Assembly: GCA_903970385.1 (NCBI GenBank)
Contig: CAJCIN010000051.1
Location: 1-36,783, forward strand
DNA length: 36,783 bases
Reading direction: 5' to 3'
Source: Rhodospirillales bacterium
Lineage (GTDB): Bacteria; Vulcanimicrobiota; Vulcanimicrobiia; Vulcanimicrobiales; Vulcanimicrobiaceae
Positions 21,672-29,120 of this stretch are shown one piece after another (the stretch's first letter is position 1; the number at the start of each line of letters is the position of its first letter). The translations under genes were made by a program, and so were the position numbers. The notes under the pieces were generated by a model. The model saw only the letters and a list, made by a program, of their open reading frames with translations. It was not told the DNA's origin and made no database searches.

Positions 21672-23102
21672 TTAGAACAAGTTCCAGAGGTACTGATTGT
21701 ACACTTCGTGATGATATTGCACTTCTTGTGACTTCACGAACGTGCCGAGCAGGCGCGGACAGCGGTCCGCGCTGCCCTGCTTGAGGTCCGCGTAACGCGC
21801 CTTGACCTCGTCGCCGAGGAGCGTCGTGACCCACGACGATTTGCGAAAGTTCTCGATCGCGTCGTAGATGTTGTCGGGCAGGTAACGCGAGGCCTGACGC
21901 AGGTTTTCGGTCTGCGCGATCGGGCCTTCGAGACCGGTCTTGAACACCGAGAGCATCACCATGTACGGATTCGCGTCGGGCGCGACCGAACGCACTTCGA
22001 CGCGAGCGCTGCGTTCGTTTCCGAACGGTACGCGAATCATCGAACCGCGATCGATCGCCGATGCCTTGATCTGATTCGGCGCTTCGAAGTGCGGATCGAG
22101 ACGGCGATACGAGTTGACGCTCGCGTTGAACATGAGGCAGAGATCGTCGCCCGCGGTGAGGATGCGATCGATGAAATCCCAACCGAACTTGCTGAGCCGC
22201 TCCTCGCCCTGCGCGTCCCAGAAGATGTTCTTGCCGTCCTTCGTCACCGATACGTTCGTGTGCATGCCGTTGCCGTTCACGCTCACGACGGGTTTCGGAA
22301 GGAAGCTCGCCGTCATCCCGAGCCGATTCGCGACTTGCCGGCAGATCAGTTTGTAGATCTGAATCGTATCCGCCGCGGCGACGACTTCACCGTAGCTGTA
22401 GTTGATCTCGAATTGCGACGGCGCGACCTCGGGATGGTCTTTCTCGTTTTCGAATCCCATCGCGCGCTGCACTTCGGCGACCGTGTCGATGAACGTGCGC
22501 AACGGATCGCCCGGCAGCGAATGATAGTAGCCGCCCGTGTTGACGTAATCGAATTTCTGCGTCTCGTGGAAATATTGCTCCGCATCGACGCCCGCGAACA
22601 CGAAGCCCTCGATTTCGTTGGCGGCGTTGAGCGTGTAGCCGTTCGTTTCGTAATGATGGTTCGAGAGCGTCTTGAGGCTTCCGCGGATGTCCGCCATGTA
22701 CGGCGAACCGTCGCGCCCGAGCACGTCGCCGAAGACGAGCACTTTACCCGCGCCGAAGATGTCGCCCGGCGCGTAATAGAACGAGTTCCAATCGAGCGCA
22801 AGCCGGAGGTCGCTCTCTTTTTGCTGGCTGAATCCGCGAATCGACGATCCGTCGAACGTCAGGTTGTCGTGCGACTTGACCAAGAACTTCTTGTCGTAGT
22901 CCAGCATGTGCAGCCGGCCTTCGAGATCGCTGAAGAGCACCGTCACGGCTTTGATGCGCTTCTCGTCGCTGAGATACTTGAGACGTTGCTCTTGGATCTT
23001 GTCCGTCGCGACGCGATTCTTGCGCTGCTCTTTGGCGGCGAGATTCAATTCTTCGAGCTCGCCATACGGCAGCATCAGAAAATCGCGAAGATCGTTACCC
23101 AT
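21672..23102 (-). CDS. glnA: Glutamine synthetase, GlnA family
   Basis: ATP-dependent ligase forming glutamine from glutamate and ammonia. The 476-residue protein has an N-terminal extension rich in charged residues (about 1-45), the DGSSIRGF motif (84-91), the glutamate-containing APSQFEINYS, the NGNGMHTN loop with KPVVSV before it (family usually NGSGMH), and the RGSMIRVPF arginine segment. The ATG at 23102 has GGAGAG 4 nt upstream. No NLYDLP-type adenylylation motif is seen near the C-terminus, so control by GlnE is unlikely. A terminator lies downstream and hairpin-rich tandem repeats lie just upstream, possibly within its leader. Confidence 0.95.
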   Translation of the reverse strand: MGNDLRDFLMLPYGELEELNLAAKEQRKNRVATDKIQEQRLKYLSDEKRIKAVTVLFSDLEGRLHMLDYDKKFLVKSHDNLTFDGSSIRGFSQQKESDLRLALDWNSFYYAPGDIFGAGKVLVFGDVLGRDGSPYMADIRGSLKTLSNHHYETNGYTLNAANEIEGFVFAGVDAEQYFHETQKFDYVNTGGYYHSLPGDPLRTFIDTVAEVQRAMGFENEKDHPEVAPSQFEINYSYGEVVAAADTIQIYKLICRQVANRLGMTASFLPKPVVSVNGNGMHTNVSVTKDGKNIFWDAQGEERLSKFGWDFIDRILTAGDDLCLMFNASVNSYRRLDPHFEAPNQIKASAIDRGSMIRVPFGNERSARVEVRSVAPDANPYMVMLSVFKTGLEGPIAQTENLRQASRYLPDNIYDAIENFRKSSWVTTLLGDEVKARYADLKQGSADRCPRLLGTFVKSQEVQYHHEVYNQYLWNLF

Positions 23103-23117
23103 GTCTCTCCTCTGAAA

Positions 23118-23315
23118 ACGGGGCGGCGAAGCCCCCCGTTCACCCCCGAGCCCGCACTCGCGGGCTCATCGGCGAACCTTTGTGATGTACGCTCGATGCT
23201 TGCAAAAGACGGGGCGGCGAAGCCCCCCGTTCACCCCCGAGCCCGCACTCGCGGGCTCATCGGCGAACCTTCCCCCGTCATCGCCGAGCCCGCACTCGCG
23301 GGCTCATCGACGAAC
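23118..23315. repeat. Tandem hairpin-bearing repeats upstream of glnA
   Basis: Two identical 63-bp units, 23118-23180 and 23209-23271 (91 bp period), are followed by a diverged, truncated third copy at about 23272-23315. Each full unit carries two palindromes: a 9-bp stem with a GAA loop (ACGGGGcGGC/GCCCCCCGT region) and a perfect 8-bp stem GAGCCCGC/GCGGGCTC with loop ACTC (first copy 23148-23167). Only the second palindrome is kept in copy three. The 16 nt between copy one and the glnA start hold the SD. The unit looks like a REP-type or small non-autonomous element; no inverted ends of a known insertion sequence were seen. Confidence 0.85.
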
Positions 23316-23384
23316 GTGTGTAGTGATTGTCCCAGCATCGTTTTGAAGCGCGCTGCGGAAAACCCGCCGACGGTGGTTCGAGGG

Positions 23385-24500
23385 CTATCGACTTGAGGCC
23401 AAAGGGTTGCCGAGGGTGGCTGCTAGGAACGCGCGGGTCGCCGGTGTCGCGATCGACGCGCCGAGACCGTTTTCGATCGCGTCGAATGCGTGGTCGCTCC
23501 ATGGGAGTTCGATCGCCACGACGCGGTCGCCGTGCGCGCGGAGCGCGTCGCGCATCGTCCGTTGGAACGCGATCCGCACGAGCTGGTCGCGCCGGCCACA
23601 TATGAAGAACGTCGGCGGTAAACCCGGGCGCACGAACGTGAGCGGTGACGCTCGGCGGTACGCGGCGGGCAGACCGTTCGGCGTGCCGCCGAGGTAGGTC
23701 ACGAGGATGCGCCGGACGTTCGCGGGGTCCGGCGCCGGCGGGTCGTCGTAACCGGCGACGAGGTCGACCGGCGCGTAGTACGCGACCACCGCGCGGATCG
23801 CGAGCGGCCCCGGTTCGTACCCGGTGAGCAAGGCGAGTTCGGCGCCGGCGCTGCGTCCGAAGAGTGCGACGCGCTTCGGATCCACGTTCCATGCGGCGGC
23901 GTGCTTCGAGATCGTCGCGAGCGCGTCTTCGACGTCGTGCAATTCGACCGGAAAGCGATGCGCCGGCGCGTGACGGTAGTCGATGCCGACGACCGTGTAG
24001 CCGAGGCGTGCGTACGCGACGTCGATCGATGCCATCTGCGCGCGCGTTCCGAAGATCCACGCGCCGCCGTAGATCGTGACGATCGCCGGTCGCGCGCCCG
24101 AGCCGCGCGTGCGATAGACGTCGAGTCCGAGGCGCGTGCCGTCGCGCGTCACGACCGGCCGATCGCGCAGCACGTCGATCGTCGACGCGGCTCGTTCGAC
24201 GGGCGCGTCGCGCGGTTCGCCGATCTGCGCGTCGGATTCGGCGCGCGCCGCGGCACGCGCGCTCGGATATTCGACGAGCGGAACGAGAACGCACGCGAGT
24301 GCGACGATCGCACACGCGACGGCGATCGTCCGCGCACGGCCGAGCGCGAGCGCGTAGACGACGAGCGTGACGACGACGCAGACGGCGGCGCACCACGGCG
24401 CGAGTTCCGGTACGATCACGGCGAGCGCGAGCAGTGCGAGCGTCGGCGGCGGAACGACCGTCCACATCGCGATCGCGAGCGTCAGCGCGCCGAGCGCCAC
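23385..24500 (-). CDS. Membrane-anchored alpha/beta hydrolase (HSL/BD-FAE type esterase)
   Basis: From the GTG at 24500 the protein has 371 residues. The first ~95 hold about three hydrophobic helices (ALLALAVIVPELA, VCVVVTLVVYALALG, TIAVACAIVALACVLVPL). The hydrolase domain has the oxyanion segment TIYGGAWIFG (HGGG-like with Tyr), the nucleophile elbow LFGRSAGAELAL with Ser, the acid around CGRRDQLVRI, and the catalytic His in WSDHAFD. It should hydrolyse esters at the membrane. It follows the MDR reductase gene by 14 nt. The start is uncertain because the frame is open upstream; no SD is clear. Confidence 0.82.
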   Translation of the reverse strand: MALGALTLAIAMWTVVPPPTLALLALAVIVPELAPWCAAVCVVVTLVVYALALGRARTIAVACAIVALACVLVPLVEYPSARAAARAESDAQIGEPRDAPVERAASTIDVLRDRPVVTRDGTRLGLDVYRTRGSGARPAIVTIYGGAWIFGTRAQMASIDVAYARLGYTVVGIDYRHAPAHRFPVELHDVEDALATISKHAAAWNVDPKRVALFGRSAGAELALLTGYEPGPLAIRAVVAYYAPVDLVAGYDDPPAPDPANVRRILVTYLGGTPNGLPAAYRRASPLTFVRPGLPPTFFICGRRDQLVRIAFQRTMRDALRAHGDRVVAIELPWSDHAFDAIENGLGASIATPATRAFLAATLGNPLASSR

Positions 24501-24514
24501 CGCGACGGCGTTCT

Positions 24515-25546
24515 TTAGGGTGCGGATGCGTCCGGTTCCGCGACGCGCACGACCACCTTGCCGAGGTTCGTGCCGTCGAAGAGCATGTTGAGCGCGTCGA
24601 CGGAGCGTTCGAGACCGTCGACGATCGTCTCGCGATACCGGATCTTGCCCGCCGCGACCCAGCCGGCGAGTGCGGCGACCGCTTCGAGCCACCGGCCGCG
24701 GTAGTCGCTGATGATGAAGCCTTCGGCGCGCGCTCGCTTCATCAGCAGCGGCGTGAAGTTTCCGTCGGCGCGCGTTCCGGAGTTGTAATTCGCGATGAAC
24801 CCGCAGAGGACGACGCGTGCGCGCAGCGCGAGCCGCTCGAACGCGGCGTCCATGATCTCGCCGCCGACGTTCTCGAAATAGACGTCGATGCCGTTCGGCG
24901 TCGCCTCGGCGAGCGCGTCGCGCCATCCGTGCGCTTTGTAATCGATCGCGGCGTGGAAACCGAGTTCGCGGAGCCACGCGCACTTCTCCGGACCGCCCGC
25001 GATGCCGACGGTTCTGCAACCGTGCAGGAGCGCGATCTGACCGACGATCGATCCGACGGCGCCCGCCGCCGCCGAAATGACGACGGTATCGCCCGACTTC
25101 GGTTTGCCGATGTCGAGCAAGCCGAAATACGCCGTGACGCCGGTCAGCCCGCACACGCCGAGCATCGCGGAGAGCGGCACCGGCAACGTCGCGGGAAGCA
25201 CGTTCGGCGACGACGGCCCGGAGTCCGACACGAGCGCGTAGTCTTGCCACCCGAGCAGGCCGCTGACGTACGCGCCGGCCGGATAGCGCACGGACCGCGA
25301 GTCGGTCACGATGCCGATCGCGGCGCCGCGCATCACGTCGCCGATCGCGACCGGCGGCATGTATTGGTCGACGTCGGTCATCCAGATGCGATTCGTCGGA
25401 TCGATGCTGAGAAAGAGAACGCGCACGACGGCCTCGCCGTCGTTCGGCTGCGGGATGGTTTCGCGCGCGAACGTGAAGTCGTCGAGCGTCACGCGTCCCT
25501 CGGGGCGCCTTCGCAGCAACAGTCGCCGGTTGACGGGGCCGGTCAT
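24515..25546 (-). CDS. NADP-dependent MDR-family oxidoreductase (CurA/leukotriene B4 dehydrogenase-like)
   Basis: Zinc-independent medium-chain reductase of 343 residues, expected to reduce 2-alkenals/alkenones with NADPH. The N-terminus NRRLLLRRRPEG...FTFARETIPQPNDGEAVVRV and LFLSIDPTNRIWM fit the NADPH-dependent curcumin reductase/PTGR group. The cofactor site is VISAAAGAVGSIVGQIAL (AAxGxVG), with YKAHGW and FENVGGEIMDAAFERL following. The ATG at 25546 gives the standard length. It is co-directional with the downstream hydrolase and divergent from a methyltransferase gene 38 nt away. Confidence 0.93.
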   Translation of the reverse strand: MTGPVNRRLLLRRRPEGRVTLDDFTFARETIPQPNDGEAVVRVLFLSIDPTNRIWMTDVDQYMPPVAIGDVMRGAAIGIVTDSRSVRYPAGAYVSGLLGWQDYALVSDSGPSSPNVLPATLPVPLSAMLGVCGLTGVTAYFGLLDIGKPKSGDTVVISAAAGAVGSIVGQIALLHGCRTVGIAGGPEKCAWLRELGFHAAIDYKAHGWRDALAEATPNGIDVYFENVGGEIMDAAFERLALRARVVLCGFIANYNSGTRADGNFTPLLMKRARAEGFIISDYRGRWLEAVAALAGWVAAGKIRYRETIVDGLERSVDALNMLFDGTNLGKVVVRVAEPDASAP

Positions 25547-25584
25547 GAAGGCGTGCTTCCTTTCGAGATCATAGTGAGGACGCG

Positions 25585-26247
25585 ATGGGTGTCTTCGGTT
25601 TCGGGCGCGCGAAGGCCGCGGTTCCGGCTGCGGAGTGGTTCACGAAGACGTACGGCTCGCGCCTCGGAAAGCGCGCCGTCACGTTTCGCGAGGCGATCGC
25701 CCGCGTCGCGAGCGGCGATTCCACGCGGCGCACGATCGTCGAGACCGGCTGCGTTCGCGAGCGGAACGATTACTCCGCGGGCTACTCGACCGTCATCTTC
25801 GCGGACTTCATCCGGCGCTACGGCGGCCACGTGTCGACGGTCGATCTGAGCGCCCGCAACATGGCGCTGTGCCGGCGCGTGACGAAGCGCTGGGCGGACC
25901 TCATCTCGTACGAGGTCGGCGACTCGATCGCGTATCTCGCGGCGTGGCCCGGCCCGGCGATCGACCTGCTCTACTTGGATAGCTGGGATTATCCGGTCGT
26001 CGCGGACGACGGGTCGCAGGCCGCGTCGCAAGCCCATTGCCTCGGCGAACTCGAGGCGGCGCTGCCGTGGCTGCATCCCCGTAGCGTCGTGCTCATCGAC
26101 GACGGCGCGCTGCCCGGCGGCGGGAAGCCGCTCCTCGCGAAGCGGCGCCTGACCGAGCTCGGGTGGCAGTGCATCATGGACGCGTATCAGACGCTGTGGA
26201 CTCCTGCAGGGGCGAACGGGCTGGACTTGCCCGGGCGAATGCGCTAA
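25585..26247 (+). CDS. Class I SAM-dependent methyltransferase-like protein
   Basis: A 220-residue protein with a Rossmann methyltransferase pattern: IVETGCVRERNDYSAGYSTV as motif I, HVSTVDLSARNMALC as motif II, LLYLDSWDYP as the post-II acidic segment, and SVVLIDDGALPGGGKP towards the end. This layout resembles the Methyltransf_24/CmcI-like group acting on small molecules. The ATG at 25585 is preceded by AGGACG. The C-terminus (TPAGANGLDLPGRMR) ends at a TAA at 26245. The substrate is unknown and there is no sign of a biosynthetic cluster. Confidence 0.75.
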   Translation: MGVFGFGRAKAAVPAAEWFTKTYGSRLGKRAVTFREAIARVASGDSTRRTIVETGCVRERNDYSAGYSTVIFADFIRRYGGHVSTVDLSARNMALCRRVTKRWADLISYEVGDSIAYLAAWPGPAIDLLYLDSWDYPVVADDGSQAASQAHCLGELEAALPWLHPRSVVLIDDGALPGGGKPLLAKRRLTELGWQCIMDAYQTLWTPAGANGLDLPGRMR

Positions 26248-26415
26248 ACTCTCTCTTCGTGACCCTGGGATCGACGATCCCGAAATCCGGCCTTCGTGCC
26301 GGTTGTGATGCTCGCATCACGTGTTGTAGGGTTGCCGGCGTCGCTGCGTCGCGCAACCGTTTCCACCTACATCGAGAAGGGTGCCGTCCGCGGCGCCCTT
26401 TTGAAAGAGAGACCA
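26248..26415 (+). promoter_or_regulatory. Hairpin-rich leader of rpsR
   Basis: This 168 nt gap contains five successive hairpins on the plus strand: 26267-26281 (6 bp, GAC loop), 26287-26302 (5 bp), 26305-26320 (6 bp, CTCG loop), 26330-26358 (6 bp closing helix) and 26377-26400 (9 bp including one U-G pair, loop GTCCGC, followed by TTTT). The last one looks like an intrinsic terminator placed just before the rpsR SD, so it could act as an attenuator; its loop carries CCG, a trinucleotide used by S6:S18-binding leaders. The first may terminate the methyltransferase transcript. A TAAACT (26245-26250) could be a -10. Confidence 0.5.
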
Positions 26416-26673
26416 ATGGCCAGCAGCACGTCCAAAAAACGCAATACCGCGAAAAAAGAACGACGCCCGAAGCGCAAGATCTGCAACTTCTGCGCGGACA
26501 AGATCACCGAGATCAACTACAAAGACGTGACGCGGCTCCGCAAGTACATCTCGGAGCGCGGCAAGATTTTACCCCGCCGCATCAGCGGCAGCTGCGCGAA
26601 GCACCAGCGCCTCCTGACGGTCGCCGTCAAACGCGCGCGCGTCATCGCCTTCCTCCCCTTCGTCTCCGAGTAA
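26416..26673 (+). CDS. rpsR: Small ribosomal subunit protein bS18 (zinc-binding form)
   Basis: An 85-residue protein starting [20 protein letters not shown] and containing [32 protein letters not shown] and [16 protein letters not shown]. Cys23, Cys26, Cys60 and His63 form a complete zinc site (the C+ type of bS18). The ATG at 26416 has AAAGAGAG upstream; the open frame before it lacks homology. rpsF and ssb, the common upstream partners, are absent. rplI follows. Confidence 0.96.
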   Translation: MASSTSKKRNTAKKERRPKRKICNFCADKITEINYKDVTRLRKYISERGKILPRRISGSCAKHQRLLTVAVKRARVIAFLPFVSE

Positions 26674-26679
26674 TACAGC

Positions 26680-27132
26680 GTGAAGATCATTTTGATGAGC
26701 GACGTCAAGCCGCTCGGCACGACCGGCACCGTCGTCGAAGTCGCGGACGGCTACGCGCGTAACTATCTGCTTCCCCGCGGCCTCGCGGCGGAAGCGTCGA
26801 AGGGTTCGCTCGCGCTGCTCGAGCAGCAGCGCCGCGCGAAAGCGCGCCGCGATGCGGAAGCGGTCGCGAACGCGGAAGCGCTCGGCAAGCAACTCGAAGG
26901 TCTCGCGCTCACCGTTCCGGTGAAGGCCGGCGGCAACGGCCGCCTCTTCGGCGCGGTCACGAACGGCAACGTCGCCGATGCGATCCACGCCGCCGTCGGC
27001 GTCGAGATCGATCGCCACAAGATCGACGTTCCTGAGAACATCAAGTCTCTCGGCAGCTATCCGGTCGAGATCCGCCTCGCGAAGAACATCGTCGCCAAGA
27101 CCACGGTCAAAGTCGTAGCCGCGACGAATTAG
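26680..27132 (+). CDS. rplI: Large ribosomal subunit protein bL9
   Basis: A 150-residue protein with the N-terminal domain MKIILMSDVKPLGTTGTVVEV, GYARNYLLPRGLA, the long connecting helix rich in Ala/Arg/Glu, and the C-terminal domain containing GGNGRLFGAVTNGNVADAI. It starts at the GTG at 26680, 6 nt after rpsR. The Lon gene begins 6 nt later, so rpsR-rplI-lon-dnaB reads as one operon. Confidence 0.96.
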   Translation: MKIILMSDVKPLGTTGTVVEVADGYARNYLLPRGLAAEASKGSLALLEQQRRAKARRDAEAVANAEALGKQLEGLALTVPVKAGGNGRLFGAVTNGNVADAIHAAVGVEIDRHKIDVPENIKSLGSYPVEIRLAKNIVAKTTVKVVAATN

Positions 27133-27137
27133 AGGGC

Positions 27138-29120
27138 ATGGCGCAAGGGGCGGACCAGGCCTACGTAGCCCGCTTCCGTCGCAAGTACGGCGGCGACGAC
27201 GGCGTGCGCCGTTACGTCGGCGCGCTGTACGAGGTGCTCGCCACGACGATCGGCTCCGACAAAATGGTCTTGCGCGCGGGTAAACTCAACGCGCTCAAGA
27301 TGATGCGCTCGAATCTGATTCCGGAACGCATCCTCGCGTTGCAACGGCTCGTGTTCGAGGATCCGACGCTCGATCGTCTCCCGCAGCCGGGCAAATACCT
27401 CGACGCGATCGCCGAGATCGAAGACGGCCTCGCGAACCTCGTCGCGCAGCGCACCGTCGAAGAGAAGATCGAGTCGAAGGTCAACCTTAAGATGGCCGAG
27501 CGTCATCAGGAATACCTCAAGGATCTCAAGCTCGAAGCGATTCGCGAGGACGGTGGGCCTGAGACGCCCGCGACGCAGAAGAAGCTCGAGGAACTCGTCG
27601 CGCTCGACGGCCGCAAGCTCTCCGCATCCGCGCTGCAGTTGCTGCGGCCGGCGTCGCTCGGCGACGTCGTCGGGCAGAAGTCGGCGATCGGCTCGCTGCT
27701 CGCGAAGATCTCGTCGCCGTTTCCGCAGCACGTCATCCTGTACGGGCCGCCCGGCGTCGGAAAGACGACGGTCGCGCGCCTCGCGCTCGAGGTCGCGAAG
27801 ACGCGCGGTTACACGCCGTTCGCGGCCGACGCGCCGTTCGTCGAAGCGAGCGGTGCGACGCTGCGTTGGGATCCGCGCGAGACGACGAATCCGTTGCTCG
27901 GGAGCGTGCACGATCCGATCTATCAGGGCAGCCGCCGCGAGTTCGCCGAGGGCGGCATTCCCGAACCGAAGCTCGGCCTCGTCACGAAAGCGCACGGCGG
28001 GGTCCTGTTCATCGACGAGCTCGGCGAGATGGATGCCGTGCTGCAGACGAAGCTGCTCAAGGTGCTCGAGGACAAGCGTTTCACGTTCGAATCTTCGTAT
28101 TACGACCCGACGGATCCGAGCGTTCCGGCGTACGTGAAGAAACTCTTCGACGACGGCGCGCCCGCGGATTTCATCTTGATCGGGGCGACGACGCGCGATC
28201 CGAGCGAAATCGATCCGGCGATCCGCTCGCGGTGCGCGGAAGTCTTCTTCGAACCGCTGACGGAGTCGCAGATTCGCGAGATCGTGCTCGGTGCGGCGAA
28301 ACGCCTCGGCGTCAAACTCGCCCGTCGCGTGCCCGACCTGATCGCGTCGTACACGATCGAGGGGCGGAAAGCCGTTCAGATCGTCGCCGACGCGCACGGT
28401 CACGCGCTCTTCCGCGAGCGCGCGGGTACCGTGAAAGCCGGCACATCGCAGAAGCCGATTACGATCGTCGAAGACGACGTCACGACGGTCGTGCAAACCG
28501 GGCGTCTCGTCCCGCACACGCCGGTTCGCGCGCGGCGCGGACGCGAGATCGGGAAAACGTACGGGCTGGCCGTCGCGCACCACGTCGGCAGCATCATCGA
28601 GGTCGAAGCGGTCGCGTTCCCCGCGCACGAAGCGCGCAAAGGATCCGTGCGCTTCAACGATACGGCGGGATCGATGGCCAAGGACAGCGTGTTCAACGCG
28701 ACGTCGGTGATCCGCGCGGTCGCGAGCGTCGATCCGCAAGATTTCGACTTGCACGTCAACGTCGTCGGCGGCGGTAACATCGACGGCCCGTCGGCCGGCC
28801 TCGCGGTCTTCCTCGCGCTCTATTCCGCGCTCACGCGCACGCCGTTGCCGCGCGACGTCTCGTTGACGGGCGAGCTGTCGATCGCGGGCAAGGTGCGTCC
28901 CGTCGGCGGCATCGTGGAGAAGTTGTACGCCGCCCGCCAAGCCGGGATGCGGCTCGTTCTCGTTCCGCTCGAAAACGCGCGCGACGTCGACCGCAGCATC
29001 GGCGGGATCGAGATCGTCACCGTGTCGACCGTACACGACGCGCTCGAAGCCCTCGGTATCGCGCCGCTCGCTCCGCCGATGCCGTTACGGCGCGTTCGCG
29101 CGGCGAGCGCGCGCCGATGA
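27138..29120 (+). CDS. Lon-family ATP-dependent protease (LonB/LonC type)
   Basis: An AAA+ serine/lysine protease of 660 residues that lacks the LAN substrate domain of LonA. A helical, charged N-terminal part (to about 165) precedes the ATPase: Walker A YGPPGVGKTT near residue 204, Walker B GGVLFIDELGEMD, and an arginine-containing sensor around DPAIRSRCAEVF. The protease domain has Ser552 in DGPSAGLA and Lys595 in GIVEKLYAA; the 43-residue separation equals that of the Ser582/Lys625 pair in Meiothermus LonC. Unlike Meiothermus LonC, the Walker motifs are intact, so ATP hydrolysis is expected. The ATG has GAGGG upstream. It overlaps dnaB by 4 nt (ATGA), so replication helicase and protease are translationally coupled. 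Confidence 0.9.
   Translation: MAQGADQAYVARFRRKYGGDDGVRRYVGALYEVLATTIGSDKMVLRAGKLNALKMMRSNLIPERILALQRLVFEDPTLDRLPQPGKYLDAIAEIEDGLANLVAQRTVEEKIESKVNLKMAERHQEYLKDLKLEAIREDGGPETPATQKKLEELVALDGRKLSASALQLLRPASLGDVVGQKSAIGSLLAKISSPFPQHVILYGPPGVGKTTVARLALEVAKTRGYTPFAADAPFVEASGATLRWDPRETTNPLLGSVHDPIYQGSRREFAEGGIPEPKLGLVTKAHGGVLFIDELGEMDAVLQTKLLKVLEDKRFTFESSYYDPTDPSVPAYVKKLFDDGAPADFILIGATTRDPSEIDPAIRSRCAEVFFEPLTESQIREIVLGAAKRLGVKLARRVPDLIASYTIEGRKAVQIVADAHGHALFRERAGTVKAGTSQKPITIVEDDVTTVVQTGRLVPHTPVRARRGREIGKTYGLAVAHHVGSIIEVEAVAFPAHEARKGSVRFNDTAGSMAKDSVFNATSVIRAVASVDPQDFDLHVNVVGGGNIDGPSAGLAVFLALYSALTRTPLPRDVSLTGELSIAGKVRPVGGIVEKLYAARQAGMRLVLVPLENARDVDRSIGGIEIVTVSTVHDALEALGIAPLAPPMPLRRVRAASARR

Noticed and set aside
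23118-23315. Possible CRISPR array
   Set aside because: Only two full copies plus a fragment, 63-bp units with internal palindromes, spacing of 28 and 0 bp, and no cas genes.
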